A stretch of 64,000 nucleotides of DNA from an uncultured Flavobacterium sp. (GCF_946478785.1 NZ_CAMLDD010000003.1:186001-250000); one strand, 5' to 3'; shown: positions 45,582-54,774, counted from the stretch's first letter. Made by a program: numbers and translations. Notes: generated by a model from the letters alone, not told the origin.

Positions 45582-46358
45582 TTATTCAAAGAATGAGCGT
45601 ACCCATTCGTCTTCACTTTTTTCTAATTCTTCGTAAGTTCCTTCTGCCTGAATTTGGCCTTCTTTTAAAACAATGATACGGTCAGCGGTTAGTTTTGCAC
45701 AGGCCATATCATGTGTAATTATGATTGCGGCCGTTTTGCGCTGATGTTTGATATCTAAAATTAATTCGCTTATTTCCCTTGACGTAATGGTATCCAAACC
45801 TGTCGTGGGTTCATCATATAAAATAATTTCTGGTTTTAAAATTAAAGTACGTGCAAGCCCAATTCTTTTGCGCATTCCTCCTGATAATTCTGAAGGCATT
45901 TTATCAATCGCATCTCCTAATCCTACATTATCAAGTGCTTCTAATACTTCTTTTTCAATTTCATCAGACTTTAGGTCCCTCTTTTGTTTTCTTAATGTAA
46001 AAGCTAAATTTTCCCTTACAGACATAGAGTCGTACAAAGCACCGCTCTGGAACAAAAAACCAATTCTGGATCTCATTTCATTGAGTTCCGTTTTATTCAG
46101 CTCCAGTACATTTTCATCAAAAACATTTATTTCTCCCTTGTCAGGCGTTATCAGTCCGACAATGCATTTAATTGTTACTGATTTACCGGAACCGGAACGG
46201 CCTAAAACCACTAAGTTTTCTCCTTTGTTTACTGTAAAATTCACTCCTTTTAAAACGTGATTATCTTTACCAAAAGTTTTATGTAAATCTTTGATTTCGA
46301 TTATAACCGCTTTTTTATCAATTTCGGCAGGTTCTGTATTTTCTTTTTCTTTTATCAT
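45582..46358 (-). CDS. mlaF: ABC transporter ATP-binding protein of the Mla system
   Basis: 258 residues. Walker A GRSGSGKS (53-60), ABC signature LSGGMRKRIGLART, Walker B IILYDEPTTGLD and switch His in IIITHD. The GMRKR signature variant is characteristic of MlaF-type lipid transporters. It powers phospholipid movement with MlaE in the inner membrane. One base separates it from mlaE and 23 from mlaD. A preceding acidic extension of about 18 residues is unusual but short. Confidence 0.93.
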   Translation of the reverse strand: MIKEKENTEPAEIDKKAVIIEIKDLHKTFGKDNHVLKGVNFTVNKGENLVVLGRSGSGKSVTIKCIVGLITPDKGEINVFDENVLELNKTELNEMRSRIGFLFQSGALYDSMSVRENLAFTLRKQKRDLKSDEIEKEVLEALDNVGLGDAIDKMPSELSGGMRKRIGLARTLILKPEIILYDEPTTGLDTITSREISELILDIKHQRKTAAIIITHDMACAKLTADRIIVLKEGQIQAEGTYEELEKSEDEWVRSFFE

Positions 46359-46359
46359 T

Positions 46360-47118
46360 TTAAAAAAATAAATCGGTTATCTGAACGGCCAGCATATCAA
46401 TAATGAAAATAGTAAGTGATGCCGTTACAACTGCAGAATTTGCAGCCTTTCCAACACTTTCGGTTCCGCTGGAAGCATTAAATCCTTTATAACATCCAAT
46501 CATTCCAATGAAAAAACCGAAGAAAAAAGTTTTTATAGTAGCCGGAATCAAGTCCAGAAATTCCAATGACTGGAAAATTTTGGTTATGTATCTGTAAAAA
46601 CTGACATCGCCATGAATATTGATACCAAAATACCCTCCTAAAATTCCGATGGCGTCAGCAAAAATCACAAGGACTGGAACCATTAAAGTGGTTGCTAAAA
46701 TTCGCGTAACGACTAAATAATTATAAGGATTAACGGCCGAAACTTCCATGGCGTCAATTTGTTCGGTTACTTTCATCGAACCTAATTCGGCACCAATTCC
46801 CGAAGATATTTTTCCGGCACAAATCAAAGCGGTAATGACCGGGGCAATTTCACGAATTAATGAAAGTGCAACCATTCCAGGCAGCCATGATTCGGCGCCA
46901 AATTTTACCAAAGTGGGTCTTGACTGTAAAGTAAGCACCAAACCCATAATAAAACCGGTTATCGCTACCAACGGCAAAGACTTGTAACCTATCACATAAC
47001 ATTGTTTTAGAAACTGTCTGGTTTCATAAGGAGGTATAAAGACTTCTTTAAAAAAGCGGCCTGCAAATACCGTTGCATTTCCGATGTCTTCGAAAGTATT
47101 TTTTAAGTTTAGGATCAA
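46360..47118 (-). CDS. mlaE: MlaE permease, TTG start
   Basis: 252 residues with an amphipathic N-terminus and about five membrane helices. GFIMGLVLTLQSRPTLVKFGAES and LICAGKISSGIGAELGSMKVTEQIDAMEV are MlaE hallmarks. First gene of mlaE-mlaF-mlaD-asmA. No ATG is available near the start: an in-frame stop lies just upstream and the codon giving the family-typical N-terminus is TTG. This implies low or regulated initiation of the operon. Confidence 0.92.
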   Translation of the reverse strand: MILNLKNTFEDIGNATVFAGRFFKEVFIPPYETRQFLKQCYVIGYKSLPLVAITGFIMGLVLTLQSRPTLVKFGAESWLPGMVALSLIREIAPVITALICAGKISSGIGAELGSMKVTEQIDAMEVSAVNPYNYLVVTRILATTLMVPVLVIFADAIGILGGYFGINIHGDVSFYRYITKIFQSLEFLDLIPATIKTFFFGFFIGMIGCYKGFNASSGTESVGKAANSAVVTASLTIFIIDMLAVQITDLFF

Positions 47119-47302
47119 AATAGCTAGTTTTTAGTTACTTAGCTTTTAAACCTGATTAAATATCATTGGTTTATTTGCTACTTTAAAGTTAGCTTAGGAA
47201 TACAAAACAAGGCTTACAGAACTTTAACACATCTTTATATAATTTACATTGGGTTTAATGCAATAAAGTATGTCTTTATACGTTAGTTCGGGTTCAAAAA
47301 AA

Positions 47303-47326
47303 AATCCCTTTCGTTAAAAAGGGATT
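47303..47326 (-). terminator. Terminator after the GT4 gene
   Basis: On the minus strand AATCCCTTT pairs with AAAGGGATT (six-base loop), followed by a long T-run. Confidence 0.85.
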
Positions 47327-47348
47327 GATTTTAAATATGTAAGCAACT

Positions 47349-49622
47349 TTAAGAATTGATAATCAAATCTGCTTTTGTTTTAATGAGGTCGATTACTTTA
47401 CATTCGGCCTCCTTAAAATTTTCCATGATCAGTCTGGCAGTTAAGTAACAAACTGTTGATTCTGCTCCCTGGTTCAGATTTACATTTTCTTTTTCAAGAC
47501 CGTCATAGCCGCCTCCGCTAACAGGATTATACATTATCTGATTCAAATGATTTTTACCTAAAAACCAATTAAAAGCAGTCTTCATGTGTTCTTTATACAA
47601 CGGATTTTTAAACGTATTGTAAAACGCATTCAAAGTCTGAATGATGTAAGAAACGTCTATTGGCTGTTCTCCATATTCTTTTGGCTCTTCGCCTTTATAA
47701 TACCATCCATTATTTGAAATGACCCTGAACCCTTTTTTTGTGAACATTTTTGAAAGAAGGAAATCAAGTGATTCCATTGCAATTTTTTTGTAAATAGGTT
47801 TGTTTGTTACCAGATAAGCATATAACATAGATTCCGGGAGGATACCATTTCCATATGTTAGATAATTTTCAAACCATTTCCAGTCTTTAGTGGCACAAAT
47901 TTCATAATTGGAAACCAGTTTTGCATTCAGCTTATTGATAATTGCCGAAACATATAAATTAGGAATCACAGAATTGTACAGATACAGACCTTTTGTAGCA
48001 AAACCAATCGAACGTGGCGATTGTATTGTTTCTGCCCATGGCAAACTTCTCAGAAAACATTCTGATGCTTTATGTATAATATTCTCCGGTAAGATATCTT
48101 TTAAGGCAATCACACTTCCTAAAGCCCAGATTCCTCTTGCGTTTGAGTCTTCCAGATTAACCTCTGCATTTTGCTCGATATGTTCCCTGTTGTTTTCATC
48201 AACATAATTGATAAAATCTCCAGTCTCTCTTTGGCAGCGAATGATAAAATCCAAATAGATTAATATATAAGGAAGATCATCTTTGTCGCCTGTTAATTTA
48301 TAATGCATACCAACTGCCACTAATGCTCTGGCATTATCATCAAGAGTATAACCGGATGACAGATCAGGAATAGAAATTTTGCTGAACTGAATCATTCCTA
48401 ATTCGGTTGTCATTTTTTTAACGTGTGACAACTGAATTTCAGGATAATCAAAATCAATTGTAGTGTCACTTTCAATTAGGTTTGTATACGTATTCATATG
48501 CGTTATAGCAACGTTTTCCCAAGTGCACGCTCTCATTTTACGGAAAGCATTTTTACCCATTTCTTCTCTTAATTCATCATCAGAAAGTAATTTGATTGTA
48601 GCTTCAGCAAATTGGTCAACGTTTCCAATATCCACTAAAACACCACAGTCAGAAGACAGGACTTCCAGAGTATGAGGGATTTTTGATGCCACAAGCGGGC
48701 AGGCGCAGCTCATTGCATAAGCAAAAGTTCCGCTCACAGCCTGATTTGGATCTTTAGACGTGAATAAATAAATATCAGTTGCTTTTAAATAGTCCAAAAG
48801 TTCATTTGTGTCTAAATATTCATTGATAAAACGCACATTGTTATGTAAATTTAATTCCTCAACAAGTGCTTCCAATTTATCACGGTAGACATCAACACCA
48901 TCGATTATAAGGTTAGGATGTGTTCTGCCAATAATCAAATAAAGAACATTTGGTTCTTTTTCTACAATTTTGGACAAAGCCTGTATACCCGTTTCAATAT
49001 TTTTTCCTTCGCCTAAAAGTCCGAAAGTCGAAAGTACTTTTCTATCCTCTATATTAAATTTTTGTTTTGCGATTGCAGGGGTTTCGTAAACAACAACGTG
49101 GGTTCCGTGTGATACGCAGTTGATAATTTCTTTTTGAATGCCGTAATCTCTCACAAGGGTATCCTGTGATTGGTTTGTCATTACAAAAACCGAATTGCTA
49201 TAGGAAAGCAATAGTTTTACAAAAGTTTTTAATTCCTTGTTTGGATTTTGGATAACACTATGAAAGGTAAAGGTTACCGGCTTTTTTATCACATTTAAAA
49301 ATTCTAATAAATGGTCTCCGTAATTTCCGGCAAATAGTCCAAATTCATGCTGAATATGTACAAGTTTTACCAATTCATCATTATTGATTTCTTCGGCAAC
49401 CCGCGCATAATCATCTTTGTCGTTTGTGTTTAATGTAAAGGCCTGTGTTGGATTTTCTTTAGGAGATTTAACCAGTTCACAGATTTCACAGCTAATTGAG
49501 TTTCCATAAACATCCATAATCCCTTTGATGGTATCTTGCGTATAAGTGGCAATACCACATTGAGTTGGCGGATAAGTTGACAGGAAAATTATTTTTGACT
49601 TAGTCGTTTGTAGTGTTTTCAT
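47349..49622 (-). CDS. GT4 glycosyltransferase fused to an alpha-helical barrel-like domain
   Basis: 757 residues, twice the length of a plain GT4. Residues 1 to about 375 are a GT-B glycosyltransferase: STYPPTQCGIATYTQ at the start, STFGLLGEGKNIETGIQAL, and SKDPNQAVSGTFAYAMSCACP for donor binding. Residues about 395-757 look like an (alpha/alpha) barrel: SSGYTLDDNARALVAVGMHY, EDSNARGIWALGSVIAL and later paired helices with W/Y. Its start overlaps the GH130 gene by 23 bases, so the two are made together. A mannose-type glycan or oligosaccharide pathway is inferred. Confidence 0.85.
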   Translation of the reverse strand: MKTLQTTKSKIIFLSTYPPTQCGIATYTQDTIKGIMDVYGNSISCEICELVKSPKENPTQAFTLNTNDKDDYARVAEEINNDELVKLVHIQHEFGLFAGNYGDHLLEFLNVIKKPVTFTFHSVIQNPNKELKTFVKLLLSYSNSVFVMTNQSQDTLVRDYGIQKEIINCVSHGTHVVVYETPAIAKQKFNIEDRKVLSTFGLLGEGKNIETGIQALSKIVEKEPNVLYLIIGRTHPNLIIDGVDVYRDKLEALVEELNLHNNVRFINEYLDTNELLDYLKATDIYLFTSKDPNQAVSGTFAYAMSCACPLVASKIPHTLEVLSSDCGVLVDIGNVDQFAEATIKLLSDDELREEMGKNAFRKMRACTWENVAITHMNTYTNLIESDTTIDFDYPEIQLSHVKKMTTELGMIQFSKISIPDLSSGYTLDDNARALVAVGMHYKLTGDKDDLPYILIYLDFIIRCQRETGDFINYVDENNREHIEQNAEVNLEDSNARGIWALGSVIALKDILPENIIHKASECFLRSLPWAETIQSPRSIGFATKGLYLYNSVIPNLYVSAIINKLNAKLVSNYEICATKDWKWFENYLTYGNGILPESMLYAYLVTNKPIYKKIAMESLDFLLSKMFTKKGFRVISNNGWYYKGEEPKEYGEQPIDVSYIIQTLNAFYNTFKNPLYKEHMKTAFNWFLGKNHLNQIMYNPVSGGGYDGLEKENVNLNQGAESTVCYLTARLIMENFKEAECKVIDLIKTKADLIINS

Positions 49623-50661
49623 GGGGATTATTTTTTAGTTCGTTTAATAAATCGTTAAGGTTCAAAGAGGCTGTGGCAATTTTATCGTCACCGGCACCGT
49701 AATAAATATAAAGTTGGTCGTCAAAAATGGCTGTTCCCGTTGGGAAAACTACATAATTTACATAACCGTGTCTTTCGTAAGCTTCTGTAGGCGTTATTAA
49801 AGGCTTTTTTAATCTGGCTATTACTTTTTTAGGATCGTTAAGATCTAATAAAGCAGCACAGGCATGATACACAAGTCCTTTTTCTCTCTTTTCTGCAGAA
49901 TGGTAAATTAATAGCCATCCATCCTTGGTTTCAACAGGAGGGGCTCCGCGACCAATATGGCTGGTTTCGTGTTCAAACTTTGGTTCCATAATAATATGGT
50001 CCGGTAAATTCTTCAAATAGTCTTTCCAGAATTCTTCTGTCAGATCTTTCTTTTTTTCGAAAGTAAATATTTGAATTGATGGAAAAAGTCTATGTAAAGC
50101 TACAAATTTACCGTCAATTTTTTTGGGAAAAAGTACTACATTTTTATCCCACACAAATAAATTTTCTTTAATTGTTTCTGTAAGCGGATAGTTTCTTGCC
50201 ACATTAAAAGCTAAAATTTTCGCTACGCTTGAATTTTGTAAATGCTTTCTAATCAAATTGGTAAAGTCATACAAGATAAATTTCGGCGTTATAATTCCTT
50301 TCTTTTTAAATTTTTTTAAATCTTTTGAAACCGCAAGTGCGCCGCATGCATTTATACCATCATAAGTTACATAGGTCAAATAATAAAGATCATCAATTTT
50401 TGTAATTCGAGGATCTTCGACACCATGTATTTCATAGATATATTCTGGTGTGAATATAGGTTCTTTATGACGCTCTGCTAGAGTCACCGGCCCTTCAAAC
50501 CTGCAATATCCAATAGTTGAAAAATTGCCTTTTTTGGCAGCTCTGTAAAACATGTGCACAGAATTTCCGTCCTGATAAACAGCCGGATTTAAAACCCCAA
50601 GCTCTTCAAAAGCCCGTTCTGTTTTTTCTAAAATTATACCATGTTTCGTAACTAATTCCAT
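49600..50661 (-). CDS. GH130-family glycosidase/phosphorylase
   Basis: 353 residues, five-bladed propeller family. GVEDPRIT (about 81-88) carries the catalytic Asp of GH130, followed by DDLYYLTYVTYDG, GRGAPPVETKDGWLLIYHS and GTAIFDDQLYIYYGAGD. Family members break or make beta-mannosidic links by phosphorolysis. The stop overlaps the start of the GT4 gene, so translation is coupled. No signal peptide, so cytoplasmic, unlike secreted polysaccharide-degrading enzymes. Confidence 0.88.
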   Translation of the reverse strand: MELVTKHGIILEKTERAFEELGVLNPAVYQDGNSVHMFYRAAKKGNFSTIGYCRFEGPVTLAERHKEPIFTPEYIYEIHGVEDPRITKIDDLYYLTYVTYDGINACGALAVSKDLKKFKKKGIITPKFILYDFTNLIRKHLQNSSVAKILAFNVARNYPLTETIKENLFVWDKNVVLFPKKIDGKFVALHRLFPSIQIFTFEKKKDLTEEFWKDYLKNLPDHIIMEPKFEHETSHIGRGAPPVETKDGWLLIYHSAEKREKGLVYHACAALLDLNDPKKVIARLKKPLITPTEAYERHGYVNYVVFPTGTAIFDDQLYIYYGAGDDKIATASLNLNDLLNELKNNPHENTTND

Positions 50662-50864
50662 CTACTAATATTTTTGATAAAATTATTTCACAAGCAAAGC
50701 CATTTTTAATCCAATCGGCTAAAAAATTAACTCAAAAGATTTGATATGGGAATTATATAAGGGAATGACGTGTTAAAAGAACTTTTATAGTCAATAAAAA
50801 AATTTATAGGATTACTGTTGTTTTTTTTAATAAGCCAACTTTGTGTAGAAGAACAAATAACGTC

Positions 50865-51953
50865 ATGACTAAAACAAGAAAATCTCAGGAAAAACTAATG
50901 ACCCTTTTAATTACAAAACCTGAAAAAGCTATAGAAAAATTAGATTTGGTTTATGTAAGTGACAAATCGATGCCAATAGAGAGATGTAAAGAAGGAGATA
51001 CTTTTGTTTATAAGAAAAATGGAAGAAATATTAAACAGAAGAGTGAATTAAAACGCATTCATAGTCTCGTGCTGCCTCCTGCTTGGGAGAATGTCAGAAT
51101 TTCAGATTTAGCCAATGGTCATCTTCAGGCGGTTGGGTTAGATCAAAAAAACAGAAAACAATATCGCTATCATCCCAAATGGAATTTAATCCGCAATCAA
51201 ACCAAGTTTTATAAAATAGCTGATTTCGGAAGAATGCTGCCTGCGATAAGAAAACAGGTTGATGCAGATTTAGATAAAAAAGAATGGTCAAAAAACAAAG
51301 TGGTAGCACTGGTAATCCGATTAATGGAAGAAACCCACATCCGGATAGGAAATGAAAAATATGCCAAAGACAATAAATCATATGGACTTTCTACTTTGCG
51401 AAAGAGACACATCAATATTAATAAAGATGCTATAAAATTTGAATTTACTGGAAAAAAGGGGATACAGCACACCATTACAATCCGAAACAAAAAACTGATT
51501 AAATTAGTTAGTAAATGCGAAGAGATTCCGGGTTGGGAAGTTTTTAAATACTATGATGAAAATGGTGAAAAAAGAATTCTGGACAGCCACATGGTCAATG
51601 TGTATCTTCATGAAATATCTGGCGAATATTTTAGTGCCAAAGATTTCAGGACATGGTCAGCATCTGTGATTTTCTTTGAAGCGTTAATGGAATTAGGAAC
51701 TACTGAAGATGAAAAAGAAATCAAAAAAAATATTTTAACAGCTTATGATGTTACTGCAGAAGCTTTGGGAAACACACGTAATGTTTGTAAAAATTATTAC
51801 GTTCATCCGTTATTAATCACAACTTATGAAAACGGAACGATTAATGAATATTTTGAGAAGATTAAAAAAAGCCGCAGTAATAGGCAGTATTTCTCTCGTA
51901 CTGAGACGGTGTTTCTAGAACTAATTCAGGATTATCAGCCGTTGTCTGTTTAA
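50865..51953 (+). CDS. DNA topoisomerase IB (eukaryote/poxvirus-like)
   Basis: The start is the ATG at 50865; an upstream TTG adds eight residues. 362 residues. RIHSLVLPPAWENVRIS is the N-terminal signature, the Arg/Lys catalytic set lies in THIRIGNEKYAKDNKSYGLSTLRKRH and FRTWSAS, and the nucleophile Tyr is in VCKNYYVHP. Relaxes supercoils without ATP. Flavobacterial versions are often linked to stress. It ends sharing TTAA with the convergent DinB gene. Confidence 0.93.
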   Translation: MTKTRKSQEKLMTLLITKPEKAIEKLDLVYVSDKSMPIERCKEGDTFVYKKNGRNIKQKSELKRIHSLVLPPAWENVRISDLANGHLQAVGLDQKNRKQYRYHPKWNLIRNQTKFYKIADFGRMLPAIRKQVDADLDKKEWSKNKVVALVIRLMEETHIRIGNEKYAKDNKSYGLSTLRKRHININKDAIKFEFTGKKGIQHTITIRNKKLIKLVSKCEEIPGWEVFKYYDENGEKRILDSHMVNVYLHEISGEYFSAKDFRTWSASVIFFEALMELGTTEDEKEIKKNILTAYDVTAEALGNTRNVCKNYYVHPLLITTYENGTINEYFEKIKKSRSNRQYFSRTETVFLELIQDYQPLSV

Positions 51954-52468
51954 ACTGCGGGATTATTTTTTATTGCAGTATAGATATTTTTTAGTTGATA
52001 AGTATGTCTTTCGGTATGAAACACACCAAAGCTAAGTAACTCATAAATAGTCAAAGTTCCTATACCGGGTATTTCAAAATCCATACAGGTAAGTGTTAAA
52101 TCATAATTCCCGGCTATACTTAACATTTCATCTTTGATCTTTTGAAGAGTTGATAAAAGATCATTTTTGTTATATTCTTTAGTTTCCGGATATATAAAAT
52201 CAGGAGAATCATATTTTTTGTTCAAATTAAGAAATATTTCTTTGAGTAAAGAAATCTTTGCATCAGCTGGCTGATCTAACTTTTTTGTATTTGAATCACA
52301 AACTTTAGGAAAGCCAGATGTTGCTTTGATAATATGACGGATAACCTGACCTGCTGTCCAGCTTCCTTCAAACGGAATACGATTAATCTCCTCTTCTGTA
52401 AATAGAGAAATTGTTTCATGTAATTGTTCAAAAGCTTTGATAATTTCTTCTTTAATTTCCGTTTTCAT
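51950..52468 (-). CDS. DinB/YfiT-family protein
   Basis: 172 residues, four-helix DinB fold. Potential metal-binding His: H in GQVIRHIIKAT (about 45) and in FHTERHTYQL near the end. Often metal-dependent thiol-transferase-like enzymes; substrate unknown. It follows the VOC gene by five bases, so the two form an operon. Its stop codon overlaps the topoisomerase IB stop on the other strand. Confidence 0.85.
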   Translation of the reverse strand: MKTEIKEEIIKAFEQLHETISLFTEEEINRIPFEGSWTAGQVIRHIIKATSGFPKVCDSNTKKLDQPADAKISLLKEIFLNLNKKYDSPDFIYPETKEYNKNDLLSTLQKIKDEMLSIAGNYDLTLTCMDFEIPGIGTLTIYELLSFGVFHTERHTYQLKNIYTAIKNNPAV

Positions 52469-52473
52469 AATTT

Positions 52474-52863
52474 CTAATTAAGATGTGAATTATTTACAGA
52501 GGTGATCCACCAGGTATTTCCAAACGGATCGGTAACACCGCAGGTTCTTCCGTAATCCTTATCGCTTAATCCCATTAAGGAAACAGCACCGTTTTCTATA
52601 GCTTTTTGATACGTTTCATCTGCATTTGGTACGTATACAAACAAGTTCGAGGTTTGTTTTGCCCAGTCTGTAATTTCATCGGTTATCATTATTGTACTTC
52701 CGTTTAAAGTTATTTCGGCATGCATAATAGTGCCGTCTTCACGAAGTGATTTTGTATTGGTTTCAACAGCACCAAAAACATTTTTGGTAAAATCGATAAA
52801 TTTAGAAGCACCCTGTAAAATCAAATAAGGCATTATAGTCTGATGTTCTGCTGGTATATTCAT
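52474..52863 (-). CDS. VOC-superfamily (glyoxalase/PhnB-like) protein
   Basis: 129 residues. PYLILQGASKFIDFTKNVFGAVE, HAEITLNGSTIMITDE and DKDYGRTCGVTDPFGNTWWI are the PhnB/YdhE-like VOC hallmarks. Binds metal in related proteins; substrate unknown. Co-transcribed with DinB. No membrane or signal segment. Confidence 0.88.
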   Translation of the reverse strand: MNIPAEHQTIMPYLILQGASKFIDFTKNVFGAVETNTKSLREDGTIMHAEITLNGSTIMITDEITDWAKQTSNLFVYVPNADETYQKAIENGAVSLMGLSDKDYGRTCGVTDPFGNTWWITSVNNSHLN

Positions 52864-52947
52864 TGCGTATGTTTTAAAGTTATTATTCTAAAATTACGAA
52901 TTTTTTATTTTATAATTTTGTTAATCAATAGTTTAACTTATTTTTAG

Positions 52948-53157
52948 TTAAGGAAGCTCTTCGCATTGATAACCAAAAGAATTCATGAGGTCTATAATTT
53001 TATTATTTGAAATAGAAGAAGCATGGATGCGCAGGATCTTATCACAGTCTTCTAAGTCAAAGTTGATGACGCTGTTAGGGAAATGCTCAAGAAGCTTTCC
53101 AACAATTATATTGGATTGCTCTGCTTCCTGAACATTTGTTTTAAAAACTTCTATCAT
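52948..53157 (-). CDS. Small HMA-like/ferredoxin-fold protein of unknown function
   Basis: 69 residues. Strand-helix-strand-strand-helix pattern MIEVFKTNVQEAEQSNIIVGKLLEHFP...ILRIHASSISNNKIIDLMNSFGYQCEEL. The shape is that of small HMA/CopZ-like domains, but there is no CxxC metal motif. Eleven bases after the DoxX-like gene, likely one operon. Function unknown. Confidence 0.7.
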   Translation of the reverse strand: MIEVFKTNVQEAEQSNIIVGKLLEHFPNSVINFDLEDCDKILRIHASSISNNKIIDLMNSFGYQCEELP

Positions 53158-53168
53158 CGCAAATTGAT

Positions 53169-53549
53169 TTACAGAGGATTATTTTTATAGTGCTGTATTT
53201 TATGGTGATAAGCGTAAGAAGTCATCAAAATCCCCAGAAAAATCAATGGAAAAAAGCCCTGAAAATCAACTCCGTCAACTGCAAAATGACTTATTGATGC
53301 AAATATAAAATCGAAAGCAAAACCGGCGTAAGCCCATTCCTTAACCCGATTTGGAACTTGGGGAATCACTAATGCCAATACTCCCAGAATTTTGAAAACA
53401 ACCAAAGCAATTCCAAAATATTCCGGATATCCCAGATGTCTCAGGCCTTCTTTTGCCATTTCAGACTGAGAAGTCAGTGCCGGCATAACACCTTCAAATA
53501 AAAAGATAATAATGGTTGTAGTCCAGAAAATGATTTTTGCTTTTTTCAT
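53169..53549 (-). CDS. DoxX-like membrane protein
   Basis: 126 residues, four predicted helices (about 6-24, 44-64, 71-88, 95-115). LRHLGYPEYFGIALVVFKILGVLALVIPQVP is typical of the DoxX-like family. Distinct from the DoxX protein at 3571-3993. Forms a likely operon with the 69-residue gene. A promoter box sits 40 bases upstream. Confidence 0.82.
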   Translation of the reverse strand: MKKAKIIFWTTTIIIFLFEGVMPALTSQSEMAKEGLRHLGYPEYFGIALVVFKILGVLALVIPQVPNRVKEWAYAGFAFDFIFASISHFAVDGVDFQGFFPLIFLGILMTSYAYHHKIQHYKNNPL

Positions 53550-53588
53550 TGATTTAGTATTAAATTGTTATTAGTTAATTATTTAATA

Positions 53589-53596
53589 CAAATTTA
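53589..53596 (-). promoter_or_regulatory. Candidate -7 promoter element for the DoxX-like operon
   Basis: Minus-strand TAAATTTG, 40 bases upstream of the ATG. Confidence 0.45.
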
Positions 53597-53670
53597 CAAC
53601 TGTTGTTTTTTAAAATAAATAGGTATTTCTGACTATTTTAGGGGCATTTAAGACAAGTTGCGTTTTTTAA

Positions 53671-53746
53671 GAGTTAAGAGTTAGAGTTAAGAGTTAAGAG
53701 TTAAGAGTTAAGAGTTAAGAGTTAAAAGTTAACAGTTAAAAGTTAA
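53671..53746. repeat. Heptamer tandem repeat (GAGTTAA)n
   Basis: Eleven units of GAGTTAA; the second has lost one base and the last three are AAGTTAA, CAGTTAA, AAGTTAA. The two ends are degenerate, the centre exact. Lies between the DoxX-like and GNAT genes. Confidence 0.85.
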
Positions 53747-53792
53747 GAGGATAGATATACTTAAATTGTAGGATCTGCTTGAAAATTTTTAG

Positions 53793-53905
53793 ACAATGTA
53801 ACCACAATCTTGTCATTTGGACCTTTTGGGAGAAATCACACTAGTAACTCGACAACAGTGGGTAGCTCTCCCTCAGTGCTTTCTCCTTTCGTGGAAATGA
53901 CAAAA
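53793..53905. repeat. Dispersed palindromic repeat, type 1 (copy 2)
   Basis: Starts ACAATGTAACCACAA and TGTCATTTGGAC, ends CGTGGAAATGACAAAAA, matching the head and tail of copy 1 at 16739. The centre (AGAAATCACACTAGTAACTCG) shares the TCACAC and CTCG words seen on the opposite strand of copy 1. Confidence 0.6.
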
Positions 53906-53967
53906 AACACAAAAAATCCGTTTCTATCCGTGTTTTCGCTTAGCGAATCCGTATTATCCGCGTTCCA

Positions 53968-54702
53968 TCACTCAGTTTTCAAAACATAATTTCGAATCAC
54001 AAACAAATCCTCAAATCCCAATCGGGTATAAATATCCTTTCCCATAGCTGAAGCTTGTAGCAATGCATATTCCAGATTGGAATCAATTGCGAGATTAAGA
54101 ACAAATTTCATGATTTCTTCGGCGAAGCCTTTTCTTCGCATTTGCGGAATTACACCAACACCATGAATTCCGATATTGTTTCCGGTTTGGAATAACATGC
54201 AGGTTCCGACTGGCTGACTCTCGAAAGAAAACAAATAGAACTGAACGTTCTCGTTATTTTGAATCAGGATTTCGTTGCTGATTATATAACCAAACGCATC
54301 AGGATAAATATTCGTCCATGTTTTAGCATCTGAAGTATTTAAAACACGTTTAAAACTCAGATTATTTGGTTGTTCAAATTTTTTATCTAATTTCAACGCC
54401 ATTGCAACTTGTTCTGTTTTTTTGATCAAACCTTTGGCTTCCAAAATTTCATAAGAATTTGTTCCGAAAATATCGAAATACGGAAGCACCAAACCCGAAT
54501 TAGATTTCATGGTTTCAATAGCTTTTTCAGCATCGTTTTCGGTTATATCCTGACGGAACCATAACTTATTAGGCCAGCCCGAATTTTCGATTTTGCAATA
54601 TTCGAAAACCTCATCCTTATGATAAGATTGAAAAGGAATTCCAGCTGTTTTCCATAAAGTGGTAAGATTATGTATGTTGTCTTCGATAAGAGATGTTTTC
54701 AT
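53968..54702 (-). CDS. GNAT-family acetyltransferase
   Basis: The start is the ATG at 54702, behind a TATCTTTG box at 54737-54730; the longer frame would need a TTG. 244 residues. The N-terminal half is unassigned. The C-terminal half (about 130-240) has the acetyl-CoA motif GVGVIPQMRRKGFAEEIMKF and the end YTRLGFEDL. Acyl acceptor unknown. Cytoplasmic. Confidence 0.85.
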   Translation of the reverse strand: MKTSLIEDNIHNLTTLWKTAGIPFQSYHKDEVFEYCKIENSGWPNKLWFRQDITENDAEKAIETMKSNSGLVLPYFDIFGTNSYEILEAKGLIKKTEQVAMALKLDKKFEQPNNLSFKRVLNTSDAKTWTNIYPDAFGYIISNEILIQNNENVQFYLFSFESQPVGTCMLFQTGNNIGIHGVGVIPQMRRKGFAEEIMKFVLNLAIDSNLEYALLQASAMGKDIYTRLGFEDLFVIRNYVLKTE

Positions 54703-54729
54703 TTCAGCAGTAATTATAACAATAGGAAA

Positions 54730-54737
54730 CAAAGATA
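54730..54737 (-). promoter_or_regulatory. Candidate -7 promoter element for the GNAT gene
   Basis: Minus-strand TATCTTTG, 28 bases before the ATG at 54702; supports that start. Confidence 0.45.
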
Positions 54738-54774
54738 AGTCTCGTTTTTATCGAAAACCTTTACATATGTTGAT

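Larger units (their letters stand above)
53550..53967. other. Gene-free region with tandem and palindromic repeats
   Basis: 418 bases. From left: the DoxX-like promoter (53589-53596), a heptamer array (53671-53746), and the type 1 palindromic repeat (53793-53905). The last 60 bases repeat ATCCGT-like words (TATCCGTG, ATCCGTATTATCCGCG). No ORF. Confidence 0.6.

Noticed and set aside
53671..53746. Heptamer array considered as CRISPR or iteron origin
   Set aside because: No spacers, seven-base period without gaps, and no replication gene nearby; a simple tandem repeat.
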